From: Tranzscheliella williamsii
Lineage: Eukaryota > Basidiomycota > Ustilaginomycetes > Ustilaginales > Ustilaginaceae
Assembly: GCA_023212725.1 (NCBI GenBank)
Contig: JALBYF010000004.1
Span: forward strand, 350,704-414,703
Reading direction: 5' to 3'
DNA length: 64,000 nt
A program made the position numbers and the translations under genes. The notes under the pieces are model-generated. The model was not told where the DNA came from and did not search any database. It was given only the letters and a program-made list of their open reading frames with translations. Positions 9,444 through 19,800 of the stretch are shown here, piece after piece (positions within the stretch are counted from its first letter, which is position 1; each line of letters opens with the position of its first letter).

Positions 9444-10607
9444 CTACGGGTTCGGGTCGGCTGGAGCTGCTGAGGCGGACTTCTGCTGCTCTCTGCGCCG
9501 CTGATGTTCGATGATGATAGAAGGCCATCCGCGTCGCTTGCCGCCCGCCTTGGCTGCGCGGCCCTTGAACTTGGCTACCTGAACAGGCGGGGGGGTGATG
9601 CCAAACTCGGCCCGCATCTGATCGATCTTCTTCTCCCAGCACCGTTCCCATTCGATCGAGACCAGAGGCGTGGATGTGCGCCCCATCTCGATAGCCCAGG
9701 GTATCAGCTCTTGCAGCGATGCGAGGTCAGATGCCGCCTGAGATGCTTGAAATGATCCGCTGGCCGACAAGGTTGCATCTCGAGATAGCGCCGCGGAAAG
9801 AAGAGACGAAGGCTTGGGTAAGGACGACAAGGCAGAGGCTAGGATGCGAAGCGTTCCTCCGGCCGCTGCAAAGCCTGCCACGGGCATCGCCATCTGCGCC
9901 ATTTCAAAGTACTTGACTACGGTCTCTCCTAGTTGCGTGACGGGCATCCTGAGCAAAAGGTGATAGAAGTCGTGCGATTCCCGGTAGCGTTGGATCAGAT
10001 ACTTTTCCTCGCTGGTCGGCATGTAGTCTGCCTCTGCTCGCCCATCCGGGCCGACTCCGTTTTCCTTGAGCCACTCGATCCATTCCCGTCCGAAGGTGCC
10101 CCTCTCCAAGGAGCTTAGGTAGTCTACATTGACAGTCTCGGAATTGATCGAGGGTTTTTCGATCAACAGCCTCCTTCCTGACTCGCTCGCGCGCATACTC
10201 TGCAGTAGATGGGAGAGCGCTGGCGGCGAAGAGACCTGTGTCAGCATGGACAGGAGATCTGGGGACAAGAGGTGGGTGCGGGAGCGATCAGAGGGCAATG
10301 AGTCAGAATTCGCAGCACGTCGGGAGATGCAAGCTTCGCAAAGACGGTACCTACCCCCTCTTGCCGGGTTGTTGAGGAGGCCCAACGCGCTGCCAGCGGT
10401 AAGAAGCGCCTTTCCCAGCGGTGTGGTGTGCCTGTGGTCGACCTCATCGATGCGTCTCGATGGCGAAGCGCGCCGGGGTGTAGCGGTAAATGTGGAGACC
10501 GCTCTACTGGCGTTGGGCGCGGACATAGCCACCAAGCGAGACATTGATGTGCTGGCTTTGCAGGAGCGCAGCCCTACGGGCCTCAAATGAGCAAAGTGAT
10601 GGGCCAT
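9444..10607 (-). CDS. COQ4: Ubiquinone biosynthesis protein Coq4, mitochondrial
   Basis: Organises the CoQ-synthesis complex on the matrix side of the inner membrane. Two exons, 10355-10607 and 9444-10258, join in phase 1 (GTAGGT donor, CCCCAG acceptor) to give 355 residues; the junction reads NPARGDLLSML. The Coq4 metal-binding motif HDxxH-(x)11-E is present as HDFYHLLLRMPVTQLGE, preceded by the typical YLIQRYRESHDF. The N-terminus is a Ser/Ala/Arg-rich targeting-like sequence. Another in-frame ATG lies upstream at 10775. I chose 10607 because what follows looks like a presequence and the extra residues are low-complexity hydrophobic. The gene shares a short divergent promoter with the ceramide glucosyltransferase. 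The C-terminal extension beyond the usual family end is basic. Confidence 0.92.
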   Translation of the reverse strand: MAHHFAHLRPVGLRSCKASTSMSRLVAMSAPNASRAVSTFTATPRRASPSRRIDEVDHRHTTPLGKALLTAGSALGLLNNPARGGRYRLCEACISRRAANSDSLPSDRSRTHLLSPDLLSMLTQVSSPPALSHLLQSMRASESGRRLLIEKPSINSETVNVDYLSSLERGTFGREWIEWLKENGVGPDGRAEADYMPTSEEKYLIQRYRESHDFYHLLLRMPVTQLGETVVKYFEMAQMAMPVAGFAAAGGTLRILASALSSLPKPSSLLSAALSRDATLSASGSFQASQAASDLASLQELIPWAIEMGRTSTPLVSIEWERCWEKKIDQMRAEFGITPPPVQVAKFKGRAAKAGGKRRGWPSIIIEHQRRREQQKSASAAPADPNP

Positions 10608-10964
10608 GATGAGGGCTCCGAATTGCAGTTGTACGAAGAATAGTGGTAAGAGAAGGGGTAGGATGATACCGTCCTCAGAATCATATTCACGATTAATATG
10701 CGTAGGCAACACGACAAAAAGATGCAAATAACTGTGGGAAAATGTCGACAAAAATATGTGGAGAAAATAGGACATTTCGATGCATTCACGTCAATCATAG
10801 GAATGTCAATGTCATACGTCCTACGAGCACCGACGATGGCGACAAGCGGAAGCGACCAACACCGTCACTTGCTGGCATCCTTTCATGCTTGGTCCACAAC
10901 CACTTCGTCGTCACGTCACGTCGACCCCCGTCGTGGCCTAGTCAAGCTGCAGCAAGCAAGCAAG
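10608..10964. promoter_or_regulatory. Short bidirectional promoter between COQ4 and ceramide glucosyltransferase
   Basis: A 357-base divergent spacer. It has AT-richer sequence near 10680-10760 (for example ATTCACGATTAATATG). Its length suggests shared control of the two genes, which is inference. Confidence 0.45.
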
Positions 10965-12811
10965 ATGTGCTTGCAACCATGCCTCCTTGTCCTTCTACTC
11001 GTACCGGCGTTGGTGACGAGGGTAGCAGCGGAACCAGACGCTGCTCCGCTGCCCAAAGGCTCGACATTCTCGTCGTATCTAACGACTACCCTCGCCTTGT
11101 CCTGCATCGTGTGGTATGCCATCATCTGGTCAATATGTCTGCTCGGCTTCTCGCTGGCCCGTGGCTTTGCGCGGCCTCACACGCCGCGCTCGCCGCTCTC
11201 TCCACCCCGAACGTCTGCCATCGTGACCAATAGCTCGACACCGGTGAGCAGTATCGACTCTGTCATGCAGCGCCAAGATGAGCGGGACAGCTTGCACTCT
11301 GCCTCGGCCCCCGCCGTGTCTATCTTGCGGCCGCTGAGCGGACTCGACTGCAACCTCTACTCGAATCTTTCCTCGTCGTTCGCCCAAGACTATCCGAAGG
11401 ACCGCTTCGAGGTCATACTTTCCATCCGCGAGAGCAGCAGCCCCGAAGCACAGAAGGTATTGAACGTGGTCGAGATGGTAAGCAAGGCGCATCCCACGGT
11501 GGACTGTCGCATCGTGGTCGGAGAGGAAAACGCAGGTGTCAACCCCAAGATCAACAATCTGGTTCAGTCGTATGCGCTCGCCAAGTACGACATCGTCTGG
11601 GTGGTCGACAGCCAGGTCTGGTCGCCCGCCGGAGCGCTGGCAAGGGCTGTGGATGACCTTACTACCACCAGGCGCTCGGCGCCCGTGCCCGCTTTTCTCC
11701 CTCGCAAGCCGCATGGTGCCCGGGTCGGGCTGGTACATCACGTCCCGTTTGCCGTCCTGCCGAGTACTTCGTGGGGATCCAGGATCGAGCGCGTTTTTCT
11801 CTCCACGACGCATGCCAAGATGTACCTTGCCATCAACGCGCTCTCGATCGACTCGTGCGTGATGGGCAAGAGCAACATGTATCGCAAATCCGACCTTGCC
11901 CAGGTGCCCGATTCGTTCTTCGACCTGGGCCGCCCAGGCGCCAAGGACGAAGACGGCGCGATTGGCAGCTTTGCCTTTTCCCAAAGCGCGCAGGCAGGAG
12001 GGCTACCCGGGGCAGCGCCGTCGGCGTACCACCGCGAGACGACGCAGACGCTCAGCGGGCAGTCGAAAGAGGAGACCAAGAAGCTATCGCGGCCCTTTGC
12101 GCGGTTTGGCATCTATCTGGCCGAGGACAATATGCTGGCCAAGTCGTTGTGGATGCCGCCGCTGGAGCTGGGGCATGTGGTGTCGGCGTTCGATCTTGCG
12201 TATACCTCTGTGGGCGACATCCGGAGCGTGCGCGACTATGTGCGCCGGCGGATGCGCTGGATTCGCGTGCGCAAGTACATGGTTCTGGTGCCGACACTGC
12301 TGGAGCCGTTGACCGAGTCGGTGCTGTCGGGGGTGGTCGGGTGGTATGGGGTGTCGCGGATCGTCCTGCCGGCGTGGGTGGCTGCGCGGTCCGGCGCCAT
12401 GCTCGTCTTCCTTGCCGCCCACTTTGCCGCGTGGTTGGCGCTCGACTACCAGATCTTCCACTGCCTCGCCACCGCCGACGAGTTCCTCGCGTGCAATGCC
12501 CGCGCTACCAGCGCCGCCCGCCTCGGCCTCGTCGAGTTTGCCGCAGCCTGGACCCTCCGCGAATCCCTGGCCCTGCCCATCTGGGCCGCCGCCATCCTCG
12601 GCAGCACAGGTAAGCCCCCTCCCCAGCCCGGACCATCCGCGCCCCTTGCTGACCCTTTGACTCTTCTTCTCCCCTTTCCGGCACACCAGTCTCGTGGCGC
12701 AATAGGACGTACCGCATCCTGCCCGGCGGCCGCGCCGCGCTTGTCGCCCCGCGGCTCGCGCGCAGGAAGAGCGCAGACCACCCCGACCGCGAACCCCTCC
12801 TCACCCCCTAG
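10965..12811 (+). CDS. Ceramide glucosyltransferase (glucosylceramide synthase)
   Basis: Transfers glucose from UDP-glucose to ceramide to make glucosylceramide in the Golgi/ER membrane. Exons 10965-12609 and 12690-12811 join in phase 1 (GTAAGC donor, ACCAG acceptor) to give 588 residues. The protein opens with a hydrophobic segment (LLVLLLVPALVTRVAA) and a second membrane helix at about 45-65. The GT2-type catalytic region follows: SILRPLSGLDCNLYSNL, the family motif GVNPKINNL, the DxD-like IVWVVDSQV, and the (Q/R)xxRW motif as RRMRW. C-terminal membrane helices follow. The start was chosen at the ATG giving a hydrophobic N-terminus; earlier ATGs at 10698 and 10839 are in frame but lie in the COQ4 promoter region. 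Assignment is strong. Confidence 0.92.
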
Positions 12812-13049
12812 CCCTCCCCGCGCATACGCTCGGCCCGCTCACCTCCCCTCCTCCCCGCGAACGGACAGACGTGGGCGACCCGCGCGCCCAGCTGAAGGCC
12901 AGCAACTCCCATCCCTTTCCCGCCGCCTGGGTCCACACGCTGCGCGTGCTGCGGTACGCACTGGTTGTTTTGATAATGCTGTATTACAAGTGCAAATGGG
13001 AACGCCTCGACAGGGGCAGCGGAGACGTGGTGATGGCGACGAGGCGTTG

Positions 13050-14459
13050 CTAGTTGCGCGGCGCAAGGAGCTTCTCCAAGGTGTCGCACTGCTCGAGGAC
13101 AGCACGCTTGGAAGTGCCGCCCTTGGCATCGCGGCGCTCTACACTCTGCTCAAAGGACCAGACGTCCATCACATCGTCGTCGAACTTGTCCGACAGGCCC
13201 TGGAGGTCTTGAAGGGTGAGTTCGGAGAGCAGACATCCTTTTTGCTCCGAGAGGCGGACGGCGGATCCAGAGATGTGGTGCGTCTCACGGAAGGGGATTC
13301 CCTTGCGGACCAGATACTCGGCCAGGTCCGTGGCGAGCATGTCCGGCGTCAAGGCGGCCTTCATCCGATCGGGGAAGATGTTGAGCGTGCTGATCACGCC
13401 GGTGGCAATCTGAAGGCCATCTCGAGTGGTGTCGACAGCGTCAAAGAGCGGCTCTTTGTCCTCCTGCAGATCCTTGTTGTAGGTGGAGGGGATGCCCTTG
13501 AGCGACATTAGGAAGCCCGACATCTGACCAAAGATCCGACCTGACTTTCCTCGAAGCAGCTCGAGGCTGTCCGGATTCTTCTTCTGGGGCATGATCGAAG
13601 AGCCGGTGCTGTAGGCGTCGCTGAGCTGGAGAAATCCGAATTCCGAGGTGGAATAGATGATAAAGTCCTCAGCCATTTTGCTCAGATGGACTGCGGTCAA
13701 GCTGGCCCACATGAGATATTCGACGACAAAGTCACGATCCGAAACGCTGTTCATCGAGTTGGGCCCGACGGTGCGAAAGCCGAGATCGCTTGCAATCGCA
13801 TCTCGATCCAGACCAGCAAAAGGGTTGCCGGCAAGCGGACCGGAACCCAGGGGAAGAACCGAGATACGCGGGATCAGATCACGAAGGCGAGCCAGATCCG
13901 AGGTAAAGTAGGTGGCATGCGAAAGAAGAAGATGAGACCATCGGATCGGCTGTGCTCGCTGAAGATGCGTATAACCGGGCATGAGCGCATCTACCTCTTG
14001 GCGGGCGCGAGCGACCATGACCTGGATAAGGTCGACGAGGTAGGTCTCGATGGCAGAGATCTCGTCCATGAGCCACAGCCGCATGTCCGTGGCTACCTGG
14101 TCATTTCGAGATCGACCAGTGTGGAGCTTGCCACCGACGGCGCCGACGATTTCAGTGAGTCTGCGCTCGTTGGCAGTGTGGATATCCTCGTCATCGGGGT
14201 GAATCTTGAAGGTACCCTCCTTCCACTCCTGGCCAATCTTGTCGAGGCCCGCAACGATCTGGTCGCACTCCTGCTCGTTGAGGACGCCGGTCTTGACCAG
14301 CGCACGCGCGTAGGCCTGGGAGCCTCGGATGTCTTGAGCATGCATGCGCTTGTCGTAGGAGAGCGACTCGTTATACGCAAAGAGGAGCGGGTCATTCTTG
14401 CCGGTAAAACGGCCACCCCAAAGCTTGCGCTTGGTGAAGTCTTCGGACGAGGATGCCAT
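13050..14459 (-). CDS. ARG4: Argininosuccinate lyase
   Basis: Cleaves argininosuccinate to arginine and fumarate, the last step of arginine synthesis. Single exon, 469 residues, the usual family length. The N-terminus has the canonical [14 protein letters not shown]. The [13 protein letters not shown] loop and the fumarase/aspartase superfamily signature [20 protein letters not shown] (around residue 285) are complete, with the catalytic Ser of the flexible loop. [17 protein letters not shown] carries the conserved His. No presequence is seen, so a cytosolic enzyme is likely. It is convergent with the ceramide glucosyltransferase (238 bases between stops). Confidence 0.96.
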   Translation of the reverse strand: MASSSEDFTKRKLWGGRFTGKNDPLLFAYNESLSYDKRMHAQDIRGSQAYARALVKTGVLNEQECDQIVAGLDKIGQEWKEGTFKIHPDDEDIHTANERRLTEIVGAVGGKLHTGRSRNDQVATDMRLWLMDEISAIETYLVDLIQVMVARARQEVDALMPGYTHLQRAQPIRWSHLLLSHATYFTSDLARLRDLIPRISVLPLGSGPLAGNPFAGLDRDAIASDLGFRTVGPNSMNSVSDRDFVVEYLMWASLTAVHLSKMAEDFIIYSTSEFGFLQLSDAYSTGSSIMPQKKNPDSLELLRGKSGRIFGQMSGFLMSLKGIPSTYNKDLQEDKEPLFDAVDTTRDGLQIATGVISTLNIFPDRMKAALTPDMLATDLAEYLVRKGIPFRETHHISGSAVRLSEQKGCLLSELTLQDLQGLSDKFDDDVMDVWSFEQSVERRDAKGGTSKRAVLEQCDTLEKLLAPRN

Positions 14460-16801
14460 CGTTTGATGCCAGTAGATAGGTCAGGGGCCAACGAGCAAGA
14501 GCAGGGCGAGCGAGGGAAAGGAGGGTGGATAGGTGGGATGCGGCGAGATAAGAAAGTCTGATGATCGCCTTCCGCTTGGTTGGTCCATGCATTCAGGCAA
14601 GCCATACGGCTTTTCTTTTCTTTTCGCTATGACTCCGCGGAAGGCTCTAACAGCGACCACGAGAATTTGTTGAACCTTTTCTCGTCCGACAAAGTCCTCA
14701 CTATGCATAAACTGACATAACTGATGTACGTACTTGTGCCCGCAAACCGCGAAAATGACCGGACAGCGCGCCACAAGCAGTCATCATTCCGAATAGCACT
14801 GAGAGCGCCGTGCCACGACTCTGGAGACAATAGGACGACGGCGAGGCACAATGGGATGTATGCCAAGGCGAGATCCATTAAGCTATCAAGCAGGGTCCAC
14901 GCCAAATCGGCACTTGTGCGTTGCTCGCCATCACTAGTCAAAAGTCAATTCGGATGTGATTATTAGCACTCCAAGTCCGACTTGAGTCACTAGCGTGACT
15001 GGCAGCTGCACCCACCAAATTAAGCTCCATAGCCGCGTCGCAGGCAAGTCGGTAAGCTAGCCGCTGAAACGATCCAGCAGGCATGTAAGATGTAACCGTA
15101 CTGTAGCTTGCATTAGCGTCGGCCTCGCTTTCGGCAATTCCCGCAATGCACGACGCAGGCACTTCATCGACCAGCCCGCCGCATCACGAATTTCAAGACT
15201 GGATGCACCCCTCTCGGCTTTGCCGTCACTGTACTCAAGCCCGGCAAGTAGGCAGGTGGCAGCACTTGAATGATCTGCCTGCGCTGTCAGTTCTGTCTCA
15301 TTGAGGGAGATGATCTTTCACTTTTGTCTCATTTGTGACAGCAGTCGACATCGGGGAAGCACTCACACTCACAACTCACACTGCCAATCAGTCCCTATCA
15401 ACTGCGTAATTGTGTTCAGCAGTGGTAATAATCTGCTCTTCAGCTCAGTGCAGCTTCGTTCTTTCCTGCTGAGCAGCGCTTGCTAAGCTCGTGCGTCGGC
15501 GCCGACCAGGGACAGCCGAAGTGAAAGCACGGACGTATATGGCCTCACGGCAGGGTGGGCAGCTGAACAGCACTCGTAGTGCATTCGCATCGCAGCACAG
15601 CACCTTGCATCGCATATCAATGCAACTACGCCCACATCCGCTTGCTCTCACGCTTGCTCTCACGCTTTCTCTCCCTCTCCTCTCCCCCTCTCCCTCCTCC
15701 TCTCCCTCTGCCTCTCTTTCTCTCTCTCCCTCCCCTCCCTCTCTCCGCAGACGCCGATATCGTATCCTATTGCGCTAAGCGGGACGACAATCGGCTTTGC
15801 TGCTTGGCAATCGGCTTGCTGCTCAGCAATCGGCTTGCTCCTCAACCATCGGCTTGCCCGCTGCGTGCTTTCGTAGTCTGTTCTGGTTCTATCTTACCGC
15901 ATTGTGGTGGTTCTGTCTAGCGTCTTTCCGTTTTCTTTTCTTTGCGTTCTCACTCCTCCCTTCCCCTTCTCCCTTTTCCCTTCTCCCCCTCTCCCTTGGT
16001 CGTCGGCTCAGCTTCTGACTCTTCAAGGGCCATTTGCAGTTCCGCTCTTTTCTGATTGACTTCTGCACCACACAGCCGATGCCGCCATCATTCATGCGCG
16101 ACACTTCCTCTCATCCTCCCACTACAACCATCCTCTCTCCATCCTCACCGTCGCCATTGCCCTCGACCACTCTGTTGCATCAGTCTCCCCGCCGCCACTC
16201 GTCCCCTTGCTTTTCTTCTCCGACGCTTTCCTTATCCTCGCTGCATCCTGCCGGCTCTGCTTCGCACCCAGCACCCAGGACCCGTACTGGCCATCCATCG
16301 CAATAGGTCGCCGCCCCTCCCCTCTGCCTGACACAACTCGACTCTGATCTTTTCGACTCGCATCTCACGCCCTTTCTCTTTCGCGTACTCATAGACTTCC
16401 GTTTGCATCGTTCACTGGACCCTTGAGCCTAATTGGTTGCCACCTACCTTGCCCGTTGCCGCCTTCCTTGCCCAGCCCCTTAAGCCTCTTCCTTGCATTT
16501 CCGCGCCGACCATCTTGGCCATCAGCCACCTGCTGCCACCCAGTGCGTCTTCGGCAGTGCACGTCTTTCCTACACTTGGCCAGCGTCCGCTTATCTGGCT
16601 ATGCCTTGGCTGATTCTTCCCCCAACCTGACCTTTCCCCACCGCCGCTCTTGCGGTCACTCTCTGCAACACGGACAAGAAGCCTTCCTCGTCGTCCATGC
16701 TTCCCATTCTCCATCTCCACCACCTTGCCAATCGTAGACGCTAGGGCACCCTCGTCTTTGTGCAAGGCTGGCCGCACCTTCGGGCTTCAGCTACTCTCAT
16801 C
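14460..16801. other. Long non-coding region with pyrimidine tracts upstream of the 1,740-residue gene
   Basis: About 2.3 kb without a supportable gene. From about 15,640 onward the plus strand is strongly pyrimidine-rich (CT tracts at 15,651-15,745 and 15,950-16,010, then C/T-biased to the ATG at 16,802). This is typical of long fungal 5' leaders. A four-unit tandem repeat at 15,788-15,864 is listed separately. Short open frames here are low-complexity and I do not believe they are genes. The left end holds the ARG4 promoter. Confidence 0.5.
15788..15864 (+). repeat. Tandem repeat, four units of about 19 bp
   Basis: Four consecutive copies built on CAATCGGCTTGCTGCTCAG, beginning near 15788, 15808, 15827 and 15846, with small differences between units. 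The array lies about 950 bases upstream of the large Ser-rich gene, just after the first long CT tract. Confidence 0.8.
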
Positions 16802-19800
16802 ATGTCTCCCTCATCTCCATCGCAGCCGGTTGATCCGCAAAAAATCGCAGAAATCCGTACCAAGATCTTGGCGATGCGTCTGGCAAAGAAACAGCACCTC
16901 GAAGCATTAGCCTTAGGCGTGAAACCACCAAAGAATCGCCTCACCTGGTACGGCGTCGAGGAGGATCAGGCACTTATTAGCCCTGTTTCTCCTGGTCAAG
17001 CCACCTTTTCACATACTGACGGTGAAAATGCCGCCAGCACTACGATCACAGCGAATCGAACAAAAACTCTGCCATCGCCTCCAAACGGCTTCGCCACCGA
17101 ATCCACTACACAGCAATCCTCACAGCATCCCCGTCCCTCCTTCGCCTCTGAGAATACGCAGAGCTCTCGCTCCCACACTTCCGATTCTAGGAGGGACAGT
17201 CTCTCTATCGACGATGACGATACCGACCAGCACAGCCTTCAAACCAATGTCACTCAGGAAGACGCCACACAACCCTCCCGCTCACGTCGAGGTTCAAGAC
17301 ACCACGGCCTCAAGGAGGAATGGTCCGACCGAGCTGCAACCGGCTCCCTCTCTTCTCCCACCTCGAAACCGCGCGGCCCGCCTCCATCTTTGCCACTACC
17401 GCCCATGCCACCGCCGCCTTCGTCCTCACCAGCCCTTGGCACAGGTGGCGCCTGGCGGAACAGTGCAGCTTCGGCCGCCGCTTCTTCAGTCCGGTCTTCA
17501 AGCCGCCGCGGCAGTCTGGCTCAGCAAAGCGCTATCTCTAGCCTCGCTAACTCCTACACCGAGGCGAGCGATATCGACGACCATTCGGCCGACGAAATGG
17601 CGAGCATACGCCATCTGACACACCATTTTCCCACTCCTTCCGTTTCATCCGCCTTTGCTGCGCGAGCCGGAAAACCTTCTAGGAAAGGTTCCTACGCCGA
17701 TGTGGGCCGAAACACTCTATCTCGTACGTCCCCTAGAGTCCAGATAAGTTTTTCAGCGGCTCGTCGCGCGGTTCCAGGGCAGCCGAACCGCACCTCGGGA
17801 TCAGATCCTCTTACCTTCGCGTCGTTGGTGCAAAACAACTCGTCGTCCAAGGATCCTGCTGACTCGGATCAGGACGTCAACAGTGATGATGCTCTATCCG
17901 ATGTCCTCGACCTCACAGACAACCAAGGCATCTTGTCCTTCGCTGCCAGATCGAAATCGTCCATCTCACCGTCGCGGTTTGCTATAGCTTCGGTGGGACT
18001 AGGTGTCAGGGGTTCAGGATTGGCCATGCCGCGGGGGGATCAACAACGACGTGTACCGCCAGAAGAGTTCGAGGCCTCAAAGTCATCTCAGCCGCACATT
18101 GATGCCGCTTTGTCCTCCGGCAATGACCAGACCAGAATGAGAGACAGTCTGGCCCGTAAGAGCATTGGTGGACTTGTAGCTGCCGTCGACCGACAAGTCG
18201 ACGAGTGGACACAACCGCACAGATTCTCTACGGAGCCTTCAGGGGCTCATTTACCACCCGTCAGCAGCCCAACACACCCAACAGTGCCTGTAAGCCTGCC
18301 TTCGTCTCTGCCTGGCACCCCCGGGTCGTCCGTCCCGGCGCATTCAGAACAGGTTCCCGCCGACGAACCCCTGTTATCGTCTTCCTCGCAACCTGTAGCG
18401 GAGTTCGTCACGGAGCCGTCGAGACGCGACTCCGATGCTTCGACACACATAGCCCCATCCCTCAGTGGCAATAGTACGCTCTCGCAGGGTGGGGTCGAGT
18501 CCAACTCTTTCTACCATGCTTATCGTGACTCAAGCGCCACTATGGGATCACAGTTCACCGCACCAATGCTATGTATCGAGGACCCCCAGGGTGACGAGGT
18601 CTCGGATCCGGAGCTTAGTCCATCGCCAGCGGAAACACCCCGTAAGAAGACAAAACAGGACCGCAGACTGACTTTTGGCTTTGACGATCAACGAGCCAGC
18701 ATCCCAACCCGGCGTGGTTCATCTCGGACGATGGTTCCAGGCCAGGTCTTTGACCCTTCCTTTCAAGCGACGATGGAAGAAGGAGTCGAAAAAGCAAGAA
18801 TCTCTGACTCGTCGCATGATCCGTACGCGTTTTACGAATTCTCTCCGAGCCTACCTCCCTATGTGCCTTCTGGCCTGTCTCCTCGTGATTTGACAGGCAC
18901 CGGTACTTGGTCAAGCATCGTGGCAAGAGCTTCTGAGCGGATGAGATCCAGGCAGCCCTCAGTTGGCTCTCTCTCCTCGCTGACATCCACCACGACCGCC
19001 ACTGGCCCCGTTTCGATGCGTGACATCCGTGCCAACGCCCAGGCTAAGCAGCTCGAGGCTGCAGCAGCACACAAGGCTAGGGAGGAGCTCTCAAGCCAGG
19101 TATCATCAATGAGCTATCGGCCTTTTGCTATCCACGACCATGCGCTTTCGTTGGCGGATCCAAGATCGCCATCGCCCGATACAACCGCCTTTTCCAGCTA
19201 TGCGGCCTCTCATTCAGGAAGAAACTCCGCTATGAGTGGATTCAGCCATGCCGACTCAAGTACGACAGAACTCGGCAGCCGCTGGCCAGTAGCCGTAGGC
19301 TCCGAGCAAGCCATTGGTACCTACCCTTTTTCAGGGAGTTCTCTCGCCCCTTCTCCGCGTTCATCTGTACAGTCCAAGGTCTACGTCGAGTTCTGCATGC
19401 AAACTTCGCCGACCGCCTCACCGGAATCATCCGAAAAGGAGTTGCCTGCCGATCTTTCTGCAAGGAACTCATCGAAAGTCGATGCTGCAGCAGGGCAAGA
19501 CGGAGACAACAGCTGTTATGGCGCAAGCAGGCAGGCGCATCTCCAGGTCGTACCGTCTCCTCTCGGACGCCGTCGTAGTAGCGCCTCACTGCTCGCAATA
19601 CGTGACCTCAACCTGGACCAAGCCGGGTCTTGGCCTGGCAGGATCCGTGCGCCACGACTCTCCTCAGCATCACCACGTAGCTACAGCAAATCGCACCGCA
19701 GGACCAGCGCAAGTAGCTCAGCAGCAACATCGGTCAACGACGAGCCAAGAGTCATGTCAGACGAAGACTCGAGCGAAGAGTCCGACCTGGATGTGGAAGC

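Noticed and set aside
15640..16330. Several open frames rich in Leu, Ser and Pro within the CT tracts
   Set aside because: They are products of pyrimidine-rich sequence (low complexity), with no conserved motif.
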